From positions 62,001 through 126,000 of the forward strand of contig JAETXT010000007.1 in NCBI GenBank assembly GCA_019188255.1: a stretch of 64,000 nucleotides of DNA, in the 5' to 3' direction. The position numbers and the translations under genes are program-made. This document shows, one piece after another, positions 47,583 to 59,172 of the stretch. Origin of the DNA: Verticillium longisporum. Lineage: Eukaryota > Ascomycota > Sordariomycetes > Glomerellales > Plectosphaerellaceae. Positions within the stretch are counted from its first letter, which is position 1, and each line of letters starts with the position of its first letter. The notes beneath the pieces were generated by a model, which had not been told where the DNA came from, made no database searches, and saw only the letters and a program-made list of their open reading frames with translations.

Positions 47583-48989
47583 CTACACTGAAGGTAGGGA
47601 CGTTTCACTGTTGCCCACACTAGGGCGCCTCTCCTGCTCATCCAGGGCTTCCAGGTTCTCATACTCAACAGGAGCATCCTTGGGATATGAAGGCGGGCTC
47701 GGCGGCACATCGTCGTAGACGGGCGGCAGCTCCGCATCCCAAGCCACACCGAGACCAGGTGCCTCGGTGAGGATCACGGCGTGCCGCATCCTGAGGACCC
47801 GAGCGTCGCTCGTCGCTAAGACGAGGTTGGGAATATCCGACGACGCAAGCTCCTTTGATAACAACATCTCGATGGAGAGCGAGTGCGAGATTTCGGTGCC
47901 CGTGCCATTGGCAGCCGCTCGGACATCACAAGCGTACATGGCATCCCGTTTGCGGGTGTGTCTCGTCGTAAGCCCATACTCAAACTCAAACTCGATGCGA
48001 GCATCGCTAGTGTTGTAATCGCTCTTCCAACCCCCGTGCATTTCCTTCTCGCCCAAGATCCGTGCCTCGTTTCGTCTAACGGTCAACTGGTCCGTACTGG
48101 TACCTTCCGCGGCGTGACTAGAACAGGCCGGAGCGGCAGTGCAGACAGTCTCTTCAAGCTTCCACGCAAGTCTTTTGAGCTTCCAGATCTCCAAGCTTTT
48201 GCCCTCGAGGCTAGCGATACCGTCGAGGCGCAGTTGCACTTTGTGGGTGCCGCTTGGGTGAATGACGCGGTTCAGGAATACAGTGGCCTTGACGTTTGTT
48301 GGCGGAAACACGCGCATGGACTGGTGCAGTGGATCTGAGCCGAGGAGGGATCGCTTGACTGGGACATCCCTCTCAAAGCTCAGAGGGTGGAAGCCGGCGC
48401 AGTGGATCTGAGCCTTGAACTCATATGATATAGCAACGACAGGCGTGTCGATACTCTCGGGGTTGTGGCCCCGTAGATGAATGGAAAAAGGGTAAGCGTG
48501 TCGGCCGGGTGTCAGCGTCACAGCCTTGGGGAGAAAGTCCCAGTGCTTCAGTTCCGTGTACTGATCAGAGCACTCGGTGCAATGCTTTGCGAAAGGCCTC
48601 TTCTGGTGAACATGCAGTTGCAGCGACGCCTGGAAGCTGTCAACCTGGACGGTTTCCTCGACGTCCAAGTGCATCATGCCCGTGAAGAGAGCGCCAGCGG
48701 AGCGAGAGGCATCATCGTGAAACATGACTGGCGGTGTCTCAACGAGCCAGTCCAAGGACACTTTGGGTTGGTCATCATCCTTCTTGTACAAGAGTCCAAA
48801 GGGGGAGAATGTGCGGTGGTGCTTGCGGGTTTTCTTCTTCCTGTTTTGGCGATTGTCACCCTCGCTATCGGATGCACTTGGCGAAGCGGCTGGCGAGAAG
48901 TGGCGGATGATGGGAATGAGGTCACTCAAATGTAGTGATGGTGAGGTCGGCGTTGTGGTGGGTGAGTTGTGACCTGAGGGGTGTGCCAT
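47583..48989 (-). CDS. Alpha-arrestin, Ldb19/Art1-like ubiquitin-ligase adaptor
   Basis: Adaptor that brings a Rsp5/NEDD4-type ubiquitin ligase to plasma-membrane transporters so that they are internalised. A single 468-codon frame without introns. A disordered, Ser/Pro-rich N terminus with a basic patch (NRKKKTRKHHR) leads into an arrestin-like beta-sandwich region (about residues 75-410) that includes VSLDWLVETPPVMF, KAVTLTPGRHAYPFSIHLRG and YEFKAQIHC. The last 60 residues carry two PPxY-type motifs, PPVY and PPSY, within ELPPVYDDVPPSPPSYP. These are the binding sites for the WW domains of the ligase. The Ldb19 assignment rests on the overall pattern; another arrestin subgroup is possible. 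In yeast this group acts on Mup1, and a Mup1-type permease lies elsewhere in this window. Confidence 0.82.
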   Translation of the reverse strand: MAHPSGHNSPTTTPTSPSLHLSDLIPIIRHFSPAASPSASDSEGDNRQNRKKKTRKHHRTFSPFGLLYKKDDDQPKVSLDWLVETPPVMFHDDASRSAGALFTGMMHLDVEETVQVDSFQASLQLHVHQKRPFAKHCTECSDQYTELKHWDFLPKAVTLTPGRHAYPFSIHLRGHNPESIDTPVVAISYEFKAQIHCAGFHPLSFERDVPVKRSLLGSDPLHQSMRVFPPTNVKATVFLNRVIHPSGTHKVQLRLDGIASLEGKSLEIWKLKRLAWKLEETVCTAAPACSSHAAEGTSTDQLTVRRNEARILGEKEMHGGWKSDYNTSDARIEFEFEYGLTTRHTRKRDAMYACDVRAAANGTGTEISHSLSIEMLLSKELASSDIPNLVLATSDARVLRMRHAVILTEAPGLGVAWDAELPPVYDDVPPSPPSYPKDAPVEYENLEALDEQERRPSVGNSETSLPSV

Positions 48990-51790
48990 CTTGACTGCGC
49001 TTATCTCTAAGGTGTGCGTGTGGGATTGGCTGCTAGGGGGTGTTTCTCGGCTGCCGATAGTTTGTTTGGTTCATGAAAGCACCTGCGTTCTCGTGAAAGG
49101 AAGATTGTGCCAAGAAAAGCAGTCCTGAGGTTGATATCGATGGTTGAGAATCCTGGCGACGACACAAGGTGAGGGCTCTGGCTTGCTGCTGCCTAGTATG
49201 TCGTCGCAGGCCGCAGGGGGGGGCTATTGCCGATTCTCCGGGTCGCTCACGGCTGCGACTCGAGAATAAGGATGCCTAGATGTTCTCCCTTGAAGATCAC
49301 TGGTGGAACGCGATTGTCGCAATGGTTGACGCTGTTGACTGACGACTTTTCGTGCTTGCTAATGCCTCTTGGTGACGATGTCCGTGATGGTATTTGTTGG
49401 CGTCTTGTTCGCTATTGGGGCTGATCATGAGCGGAGCACGATTTGACCTCTTTCTTGCATGTATGCGGCAATGTCGGCCTCGCTCCTCGATATTTGTTTG
49501 AGGGCCATGATCTTATGAGGCATCGTAGCGGCGTACCAAGCAAAATGGTTTGATGCATGTGTCATACACACATGAGCGATGCCCTGGATCCGAATCCGGA
49601 ATAGGACGGTTCCCCCACCTGGCATCGCCTGTTTTTTGGGCCTTAAGTTGGCGACGTGACATGGTCTGAGGGTACTGCCAAGGCAAAGTGGTGGGTGGTC
49701 GAATTGGGTTCTCCGCCACTGGCACGCTTCGCATCAGGTTTTCTGCCTTGGCTGCTAAGCGTCGGGCGGTCTGACGACGGCGCGGCCAAGTGACGAAAGC
49801 ATAAAGTCGTGGTCAATTGGACCGGCACCATGGTCATGGAAGCAAGGCCCTGGAGTCAAAACGGCGCTCGGTCGGGAGTCATCGGCGAAAAAGACGCAAT
49901 ATGGAACCGACGGGGGTGGCTTAGTATTCCGGAGACGATGCCGGGGTTGGCAGGATCCCGACTCTCGGAGCTGCGGGCGTCGATGGAACCAGACTTCGGT
50001 CTCGGCAGCCGAAATGGAAGGCAGAATTTCGAGTTGAAGGAGTCACAGGCGGCCGGCAGTTCAGGAGGGGCCATCGGCAAGATGCTGCTGAAGCCGAAAA
50101 GCCAAGGCCTGGGGCGGTCTGGACGTCGGACCTAGGTGGGAGTCATTCAAGCCTGGGTAGTCATTTGGGTGCCCATCTGCGTCACGTCGAAACGAGGCTG
50201 ACCAACGAGCAGGAAATACAGTGGAAAGGGTTGTGGGTATAGATATCTTCTCTTTTCTGCCGCTGGAGATGTTGCGTCCGAGGTTGTGGTCGCACTTTGC
50301 CTGCTGTGCCCGACCTCGTCCTCTCTGATTCGACTCGATGTTGCTTGCCTTGTTTCTCACTACTTCCACCTCAGTCGGTGTTGCTTGCCTTGTTTCTCAC
50401 TGCTTCTACCTGAGTCGGTGTTGCTTGCCAGCTAGTGCTACCCGCCCGCCCGCACATGCCAGTGACTGGCCCAGAATCCACTGCACCTCGAAATTGGCAG
50501 GCACCACGCAGGGCGCCCCGAGGCAGCGGCGCCCGTGTTATGCCTCAGCCCAGCGGGGCGCACGGCGGGGATCTGCCCAGGGGCTGATCCAGTTAAAGTG
50601 CAGTGTAGCACCCCTGCAATCTGCCAAACCGCTGATCATTTCCAGGGCACATCGGCTTTCTGAAACCCGGCGCAGGCCTTGCCCTCCAGCGGCCAGGAAA
50701 AAGACTCGTCACACGACATTTCGATTCCCATGAGGATGGATGCAGCATGCGCGAATTGAATTATTTAGTCTTGCAGACACACAGTAGCTACCTAGCCAGC
50801 AATCCCTTCCTGCCACGTCTCACATATGCGACGAACAAAGCGGCCAGGCTGCTCCCGCCCCTACACACTGATCGCCCTGAGCCATTAGGCCCGAATAATG
50901 GTACGTAGTGGGAACCGCAGAGAATGCGAAATTCCATCCATTCCCTCTTCCGTCGTTTGGATATTCGCGGGAACCACCGGACGTGAAAAGATTGAGCCCG
51001 TCGGGAGCCAGCCGATCGTTGGTGCTGGCGTGGGGAACCCTCTGCCCTAGATGGGGGTCAGACTTCAAATAGTTCGCTGCGATACGAGGTCAGCTCGTTC
51101 ATGATTCACGGAGCCTGCACTTGCGCCTTGGTTGGTGTGAGAACCTACAGATACGAGGCCCGCATCTCCGCTCAGCACGCCTTGGAGAGCCAAGGTCTCC
51201 AGGCTTTCGTTGCCGTTCTTTCCTGCGTGCGTTGGCAAGGCAGTGCCTCGGAACTCGAGGGTTGTGGTTTTGCGGTCCATCGAAGCGTCTGCGAGGGACA
51301 TGCGCGGCATCAAATCCAGCAGCTGCACTAGATCGCGGTTCGCCTCTCTACTAAATCACTTGGCATTCTAATCCTCGTGTCGATCTATTGCGTCGGCGCT
51401 GCCGCACGAGGCCTAGCCGCCGTTGGTCGTCGAGCTTGCGAGGCGTTGCCCGGGTTGACCTGCCCGGGTTGAGGTTGTCGTATTATTGGTAGCTTCTCAG
51501 CTCGTCGGAGGCAGCTGAAGTCGCGGCTTGCTTGTCATCGTGATGATAGATTTGGGCAGTTTCTGAGTCGAAGTAACGCAGAGCCGAAGGACCTTCTAAG
51601 CGTTGCAGATGGACAGCCAAGATGAGCCATTGCCAAATTTCGGTGAAAAAGCACCTCCACGGCTGCGAGGAACGATGCGTAGAGATCGGGATTCCGAGTT
51701 CGTGACGTGGCAAGCTTCCGTTCTCGCCGTTTCAGTTTTCGTTGCAGCCAATCGTTTGTCGTTGTCCACATCGCGGCCTCTCCTCTTCCA
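48990..51790. other. Intergenic region
   Basis: 2.8 kb between the arrestin start and the 3' end of the thioesterase-like gene. Open frames here (for example 49809-50135 on the plus strand) show no domain. It contains a short tandem repeat listed separately. Confidence 0.45.
50341..50430. repeat. Short tandem repeat, 40 bp period
   Basis: TTGCTTGCCTTGTTTCTCAC starts at 50341 and again at 50381, and a partial third unit starts at 50421, with TCGGTG at the end of each unit. About 2.3 copies with a few differences. Confidence 0.8.
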
Positions 51791-52552
51791 TCACACACTT
51801 CGTACGTCTAATGACTGGCTGACGAAAGCCACGGCGTCGTCAATGCCCTTTGGAGAATTGAACCAGTGGCCACCGTCTGGGTACTCCTTCCATGTCACCT
51901 GGGCGCCGAACTCGACTAGTTGATCTCTCAGCTGCCGGCCCCAATCCACCAGCACAAGAGGGTCGTCCGCGCAATGCTCCAGAAGCACAGGCGTCTTCCT
52001 CAAAACGCCATCGCCCGTAGGCACGCCCTCGAGGGCCAGGACCTTCCTCGTCTCCGGCAGCGACCGCCCGGGGAACGGCAGGCGAGACGAGAAGCCGAGG
52101 AAGGCGCCGAGGCGCGTCTCGCCGTCGGTGGCGAGGTTTAGCAGCGTGTGCGCGCCAACAGCGCCGCCCTGGCTGATGCCCGCGAGGACGACCTTGCCCC
52201 ATTGTCCGCCGAGCGTCTCGGCTTCGCTGCGCAGGATCTTGCGCAGGGCGGCGACGCTCTCGCGCAGGCCCGGCTGCTGGACCTCTTCGTGGTCCTTGAA
52301 GTTGCTGACGTCCCAGATGTCGAACCACTGGCTGCGGCGGTCGCCGGGCATGCACGCGACGTCCAAGATGCCGGCGGACGGGAAGACCCAGCGGAAGGAC
52401 GGGAAGGCCTCGGGAAGGGTGAGGCCGCGGGAGGTGGTGGAGTAGTGGATCGAGGAGGCGAAGTCCTTGGCATTATCGCCGCGGCCGTGGAGGAAGACCA
52501 CGGTGTGCGTGTGGTCGGTGAGAGGGGGGATGGTGACGATGGCGAGGTCCAT
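51791..52552 (-). CDS. Alpha/beta hydrolase, acyl-protein thioesterase/carboxylesterase-like
   Basis: Probably hydrolyses an ester or thioester; the natural substrate is unknown. From the ATG at 52552 the product has 253 residues (MDLAIVTIPPLTDHTHTVVF). The fold is clear: the oxyanion strand VVFLHGRGDNAKDFA, the nucleophile Ser in the elbow GISQGG, the Asp in LLEHCADDPLVL, and the His in YPDGGHWFNSP. The lid region holds the conserved WFDIWD. An in-frame ATG at 52726 would add 58 residues that are low in conservation and rich in Thr/Ser/Glu; the shorter start is chosen because related proteins begin a few residues before the IPPL-type motif. No introns are needed. It is cytosolic as far as can be seen (no signal peptide with the short start). 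Confidence 0.88.
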   Translation of the reverse strand: MDLAIVTIPPLTDHTHTVVFLHGRGDNAKDFASSIHYSTTSRGLTLPEAFPSFRWVFPSAGILDVACMPGDRRSQWFDIWDVSNFKDHEEVQQPGLRESVAALRKILRSEAETLGGQWGKVVLAGISQGGAVGAHTLLNLATDGETRLGAFLGFSSRLPFPGRSLPETRKVLALEGVPTGDGVLRKTPVLLEHCADDPLVLVDWGRQLRDQLVEFGAQVTWKEYPDGGHWFNSPKGIDDAVAFVSQSLDVRSV

Positions 52553-55500
52553 TGCTGGCGACGGGGTTCCGTTCTCGGATACTGAGGGAGTAGTGGTGGT
52601 GATATGTCGCTCGCTCAGCAGGGCACAGTCGTGTGTGAGAAGCTCGTTGCTGGTTCGTTGCTGGTCGGCAGGCGCAGGCAAGATGAGGCTCGGCTCGTCG
52701 CGATGATGGCTCGTCAGCAGCAGCAAGTGAGGTTACAGAGTGGTGGAGTGAGAAGAAGTTCAGACGAGCAGCCGCACGCCCGAGCCGTTCAGACTTTCTT
52801 TCTTGTCTCGGCTCTTAGGAGGGGGACGTGGGGTTCGGTCGGGTCGTGCCTCCTCTCCGAAATCTTAGGCAGGGCCTAAAGGTTAGGCAGTGATCCGACC
52901 TGGGATCAAGGGCGTAGGACAGAAGGGTCTAGACCGTCTGGGCCTTTCGTGTTCCTGGAAGCGTACCGGGACCAGCCAGGTCTGTCGGGCTTGTCAGGCG
53001 TCGCCAGGCACAGTTGGTGGGTGAGCGCTTTCGCTGCCGGCCTAATAATAGGTCCGCCTACCCCCAGCCCCAGCTCGACGTCGGCACATCCCCGATGACT
53101 GACATGGCTGTTTCGCCTACCATAGTGCCTGGTGTACTGGAATATTGTATGGTGGGGGAATAAGGTATTCCAGCAGAAGCCGACTGCTCAGCCTTCTAGA
53201 AGAAGTGTCAAAAGAGAAGCATGCAAATCAGGCCCAACAGCTGGCGCAAGCTCTTCTTTCGCACATCATGCAAACATACGAAGCCCCATGTCGGTTAGCC
53301 TGGCGCGATCGGCAGACGACCTGGTGCAGTGGTGCCGCCCTGTGGCAGGTGCGGCGAGACATATCTGCTGTCTGGCGGCCCATCTCGGCGCGTCGGGATG
53401 CACCTAGACTCGAACCCGCACTCATGGCGCATCGAATCACCTGATTATGCACTGTTTCCGTCGAAGCGAGGTTACTAATCATCACAAGATGGCTTGCTGA
53501 TGAAATGAGCGACCGGTGGTGCTCTGTGCCACTTCCCGAGCCACAGGGCTCATGGCAATGACTGCTCTCGAAGATGGCAGTGTGGCTCAATGGGAGGCAC
53601 ACGTCGCTGGTCTGGGGCACAAGCTCTTTTCCGCTGCAGGGTTTCACGAAGCCTTTTCTTTCCTCTTCAGACAGGCTTTCTACACTCTCAAGCCTCTCTA
53701 GACAGATACTGAATATCCAGTCTATCCCTGGCTTGACTCTTAGGCATACAGCCACGAGATTGCCATGCCGGGAATCTGCTACCTCAAAGTCGGTTCAGTC
53801 TTTGAAAGTCTCGACGGTGTCAGTAATTTTTACGCCGTTCTAGGATTCAGCCTTTTGCGTATCTTCAAGGCATCTTCTTGGTGTACAGAGTCAACACTCA
53901 TCCAGCTCGCGTCCAAGCTTGGCGAAAGTATTACTGAGCTGATGGACAAGGACCACCACCAGCGCATTACGCCCGCAAGCTCGTTGTGATTTGTTTATCA
54001 AAGTAATGGCTCGCTGAAGATCTGAGCTGTCATGTCGGACAGACCAAGAATTCTAATGCAATATTGGTTCGCGCGGGGATGGAGGTGCGCAAAAGTTGGG
54101 GTAGTGGGCCCGGCGCTGATGCGAGCAGTCGTTCAATGACTGGGCGACGTCCCTGGCGCTGAGGATTTGGTTGAAAACTCTGCACTGGCGACTATTGGGT
54201 TTTGCGAGCCACCCATTCAGCAGTGGACATCCGTGTCCGTTTTACTAGCGGATGCACGTCGCGGGCTGCACTTGGCGGCAGCAAACAACTGGACGGCGAT
54301 GATGGAGGTACTTAGAATAGGTAGGCAGGTTGGGATGAAGGTATTCCTGGGTGGGCCTCAGAGGACAACGGCCGAGGATCCGTCCCTCCATGCCTGAGAG
54401 GCGTCATGCAGGCGAGAAGATGGAGGGCGAATGTCATCAAGCCAACTTCCGATTTGTAGCCCCCACATCGGGCACGCCCTCCGATATCTTCCTCGTTTCG
54501 GCGCCGTTCGACGTGGAAGACTCGGTAGGCGACTCGGCGCCGCAGCTTCGGCAGTTGAGCGATGGACTGGTAGACTGACAACTGATGCTACTTGGAAGGA
54601 ATTCGACTTGACGAAACGTCCAGGACCATGGCACTCGCCTGTAGAGCAGATGTGGGCGAGCAGGATGGCCTGACACTCCCAAGAAACAGGGCCAAATGTG
54701 TTGTTCGAGTTAGTCAAACTCTCAACCAGTGAGTGACGTGTCTCACCCACCAGTTTGTCGGTCATGCACTGCCGGGCGATTCATCCCTTCAACAAATTTC
54801 ACGATGCTTCAACTCATGTGTTCGGTGCCAATCGATGTGGACACGATGACTCCTCCGTACCGCCCATCAATAATTCTGAATGACAGAAATTGCCCCTTTG
54901 CTTCCTGCTGACACCTCACGAGACTGGCCAAGCACGTGGACGTGCACGGCACCAACGGTGGCCGAAGCTGGCTCCAGCCAGTGTCCAGCTGATCATCCGG
55001 CGCCCCTATCCCAGAGATTTCCCCCAGGGATCCAGCGGCGCCACGAGGGGCGGTGAGTGCCGCGGTGAGTCGCGGCCCCTTAGAGGACTTCCGTCGTGAA
55101 CTCGTAATTCCAGGGGTGGTTGGGCGCGAGGAGTCACCGCGGGAGGAGCAGAAGCAACCCAAGTGCCGGAACATGCTGGGAGATTGTACTTCAGGCCATC
55201 GTGACCTTGCTCACACCCCCAGACAACGCACTTGGTGCACCGAGTTTTCCGTGGCTGTGCATCCAGCTGTTCCACCGCTCGACAACTAGCAGAAGAACGG
55301 AACAAGGGGGGCCAAAATTGGAGTAAAATTGGAACTTCGAGTTCTAGATTTGTCCCAGTAAACGGAAACAAGGGTGGAGCTGAGCATGTCGCTTCAGCGT
55401 CAGTCCTCAACCTCTAGGCACGTATCAAGCGCTATGTGTGCAAGCCGGTAACAGTCCCCACAGGCGGCGCCGGACCGGGTTCAAAGCCACGAACGAACTC

Positions 55501-57060
55501 GTCTCAAGCGGTGATGGTGCAGTTAACGTTACGGACGGCCGCGCCCAGGATACAAACGGAAATGTTATTTTGGCTCGTCGATAACGGCAGGCAGCGAAGA
55601 AGCAAAATCTGTCGATCAGACGGATCCATCGAGCTCGAAGCGACACGACCCGCTACACATCCCGGCCCGGGGGTGGAGGGGCATGTTCAAAAATGGCACC
55701 AGCGACAGCGAAGTTGACGATGTGAGGGACGGCCTGTCTTGTTGCAGGACTGCAGCAGGATGCTTCAGTTTCGTTGGATGCTCGTGACGGAATTGGGTCT
55801 GACGAGGGGCAATCGATGGGGTAATGAGACCACCAACAGATCGGGGCCCTGGGTTGAACAGATTTTGCATTGGCCGTGACGACTCAGGATGGAGCCCACC
55901 TGCCAGTCGATTGATCCTGTGTCTTGCAAGGTTTTTCAGAAGGGACATGGTGCATCAGAGTATTTCCCCAGGCGGCCCCCCAGACCTTCCAATTGAGCCA
56001 AGTCGGTCTGTCCCGTGGGCAAAGGCGTGCTCTTGCGATGCTGCACCATCAAGTAATCTGGGGGTAATGGAAACGCAGCCCCGTCTAGGAGAGGAAAACC
56101 TGGGGGTAATGGGGGGGTAATGGAAACGCTGGCAGAGCCTCTAGGGGCTCCAATCCAGCCACTCTGGCCACCGTCTTGTTGATGTGTGCGACCCTACCGT
56201 TTGTCTTCCTGGTTCTGGGTTCTGGTCCTTGCTTCCAGGTGGCCCCTCCATCGGAGACGGCGTCTTGGGCGCCTAGACGCGGGGCAAGCGGGCTTCGCGA
56301 GTGGGCCCTGAGGAGGAGACGCCGGGCCATTCGGAGGGACCAGTTCGCATTGCTTTCGTCACGAGGGACCACGAGGCGCCAAGTATTGTGTTGCTTTGTT
56401 GGGGATCGATCGGATTATTGATCCAGGATTGGAGATGGATGGGGATGGAATGTAATAACGATGCGAGGCAGGTGGATTGTAACTTGGAACGGCGCGTGCG
56501 ACTCATTACCCTGGCCGTGGCAGGGGCAGTCAGCGTGCGCGCCTGACCTGGAGCTCTAGGATGGATTGCTATTGCTCTTTCCTTCCGTTTGCGTTGGTGC
56601 TCGGATCAGCAGGCATTGATCATTGAAACGAGATTTGGGACCCGGTGACCACAGCCAGTTTGACAGGCCGGGTCGGACGGGGTCAGTGTTGAGTTTCGGT
56701 TGCCTTGAGGTTGCTAAAAACTGCGATGAGATGATACTGCACACGTATTGCCCATTGTGGAGGGATCGGAGTAAATGGAGGCATGGCGCAAAAGGCAGGT
56801 AGACGTACATGTACAGGTAGGCACCTGCCCCTCACCGAACTCACCGCAGGCAAGCCCTCTTGAGCTTTGCGTAGGTGTGTGGATTGTGGGTGTGGGAAAT
56901 GGGACCAGGAAACGGATGGAGGGAGTAGCGGGGCGCGGTTGCGCCAAACGGGCGTTTTCTCATCACAGTTGGCGTTTTGCACGTCTTTGCCACGGCCACC
57001 TATAGGTAAACAGACTCGTTTGGGTTACGTCCGGGTGCTTTTTGGCCCTTTCTCACTCTC
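52553..57060. other. Long intergenic region
   Basis: 4.5 kb without a gene I can support. Many short open frames (for example 53228-53755 minus and 54358-54765 minus) overlap each other and lack motifs or plausible splice structure. A small local duplication with GGGGGTAATGGAAACGC is seen at about 56060 and 56110. The sequence has normal composition and no RIP signature. Confidence 0.4.
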
Positions 57061-57084
57061 TACCTCTCTCTCTCTCTCTCTCTT
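57061..57084. repeat. CT dinucleotide repeat
   Basis: Run of CT units followed by TTTGTG, about 2.1 kb before the glutamate dehydrogenase coding region. Pyrimidine tracts are common in fungal promoters. Confidence 0.85.
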
Positions 57085-59172
57085 TGTGATCAAAACCTTC
57101 TGTATGTATGTGTTGTCATCTGCATCTTCGAGCATCATCAAGGTACTTAGCCCCTATACAATGGACAGCAAATGGCGGGGTTCAGCGCTTGCTCGAGGCG
57201 TGTAGTCATTAGCGCTATATAGCATGCAACGATGTCTGGAGTCTGGGGATTTTGAAGGGGTAATGGCAATCAAGGGAATCTCGAGACGATGGCGCAGGCT
57301 GGTGAAAAAATCTCCAGAAAAGCTCCATTGAAAAACCTTGCCTTGGATAGCCGTCCCAAGAGAGATAGGTGCCTGTCAGGTCCCGGCGAGGTAGAGTCGT
57401 CGGCCGGCATGCGGGGTGGACACAGGGCGAGATACCTTCTAGAAACCCGTAGGGGACTGCTGCCGCAGGTCCAGCTGACGTTCCAGGTGGTCGCCGCCGC
57501 CCCCTCCTGTGGCCCTGTGGGCTGGGCTCCCCAGTGGAGCGTCAGGTCCTGCGAGACCCCTGGCACGAGCGACAGGTACGAATGACTCTGTCCAATGGAG
57601 GCGCCTCCCTGCTGGCTGGTGCTGCCCAAAGAGGCTTAAGCGGTTGCTATTTGGTAATAAGTCGCCCAGCGTGATGCAGGCGAAGACATCATCGTGATCT
57701 GGCTGGTTTTTTCGAGCTTCCTTTGACTCTCGCTCCTGCCTTTCTCACACGGTCCAAGCCCGGGCCCGCGCCCATGCCAACGCCAGGCCGCCCCTTGGAA
57801 GCACCGTTTCCCCAGTCCAAGAGCAAGCCCAAGCTCCACGATCAAACTGACGGGCTCCGTTTCGAGCAGAGGTTGCGCAATGCCCACGACGACGCACGAG
57901 AAGAACCATGGGCGTCGTCGAGGCGCAAGTATATAAGGGGTGTGATGTTCCCGCCTGTCACTGGTCTCAAGCTCTCGGTGATCGTCAGACTCTTCCTTGC
58001 CTCAGTACCGTCCTCCCTAGATCAACCTCGATTGATCATTCCTCCTCTTCCTCCACTTCCTCCACTCCCTCGTTGTCGTCATCTTGTTGCTGCATTGCAC
58101 CGCCGGCCTCGTGTCCTGTCCTGTCTACCTACCTACCTACCTACTACCTATTTTCGGCACAAGCCCAGATAAGAACCCGAGACCACGAGCCTTGCTTCTT
58201 ATCAATAACAAGCCTGCTCTGCTCGTTTCCGGAACCGGCAACGAGACAACGTCGCACCAGACAAGAAACGCTCCGTCTTCCGAGCTACCCAGCTCTGGCC
58301 GGATGGCTGTGCTCAAAGGCCTCCCAACTACCCCCTACAGCTCTAGGCCTTCGTCAGCCGAACATCCCTGCAGCCCGCCTCACGCGGCTCTCCAAAGAAA
58401 CGAGGGGCATTCCGGACTACCCAACAACGCGCGCCAGCACCAGCAGCTCCAGATCCAGCTCTGCTTCTTCGCGCTCAGCCTTTGCTACATAAGCTCGCGA
58501 CCGTCTGCTCGACTTGTTTCACAACCGGCCGACGTTCTTTGTTGACCGCCCCAACGCGTCAATCCCACTTGCTTGTTCTCCCTCTTATCAGCGCCCGCCT
58601 CTTATCTGCCCCGCCACGGTAGATCGGATCTGATCGTCTCAAATCCTCCGCCTGCCGTCCCTCGACGACGTCAGAATACGCACACAATTCAAGCAGCCAG
58701 CCGAACTCGAGTTTCAGCTGCTGCTCTATCTCTTCAATCCCCCCCCGATCTCGTGTACAGCCTACAGATCAGGCTTCTAGGTACGTGCATCCACCGTCAC
58801 AGCTGCCTGGACCTCTTCGTGCCTGGCTGGCGGTTCTGGACCCTGCATCTTCCTTATCAACGCCCCGTACACGGCTGCTGAAGCGGTGAACCTCTGCGTC
58901 GTATCCGCGCCGCCTCGTCTCTGCTGCCTCGCAATTCTATCCTGGCTTTGTTATCTCGGCCCAGAGCACGTTCGTTGCTGTCTGGGTGCTATCAATTCAC
59001 CGTGCCCGTCATCATGTTAGCCACCGTTCTGTCTACTCTATATAGGGCCTCGCCAGCCTGTCTCTTGTCATTGCCTTGTCAGACTTGACATCCAACTTGT
59101 TTTCGCTTGTCTTTTCAAACCCATCTCTAGTTCCACGAGGAGCAGTTCTGGCTTCTTCCAGACCCGCCCATC
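57085..59172 (+). other. Upstream and probable leader region of glutamate dehydrogenase
   Basis: The last 1.2 kb is pyrimidine-rich, with a (CTAC)n run at 58122-58146. It looks like a long 5' untranslated leader, perhaps with introns. Open frames at 57908-58492 and 58084-58545 have only low-complexity Ser/Pro/Leu composition and overlap each other. They could act as upstream ORFs but are not called as genes. Confidence 0.4.

Noticed and set aside
53395..53440. Sequence resembling a tRNA T-arm (ACTCGAACCCGC on the plus strand)
   Set aside because: The flanking bases do not form a T-stem or acceptor stem in either orientation.
53228..53755. 175-codon open frame on the minus strand
   Set aside because: No motif, no membrane or signal pattern, and competing frames on the other strand; not supported.
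57908..58545. Two overlapping plus-strand open frames before glutamate dehydrogenase
   Set aside because: Low-complexity Ser/Pro/Leu composition in a pyrimidine-rich leader; mutually overlapping; no domain.
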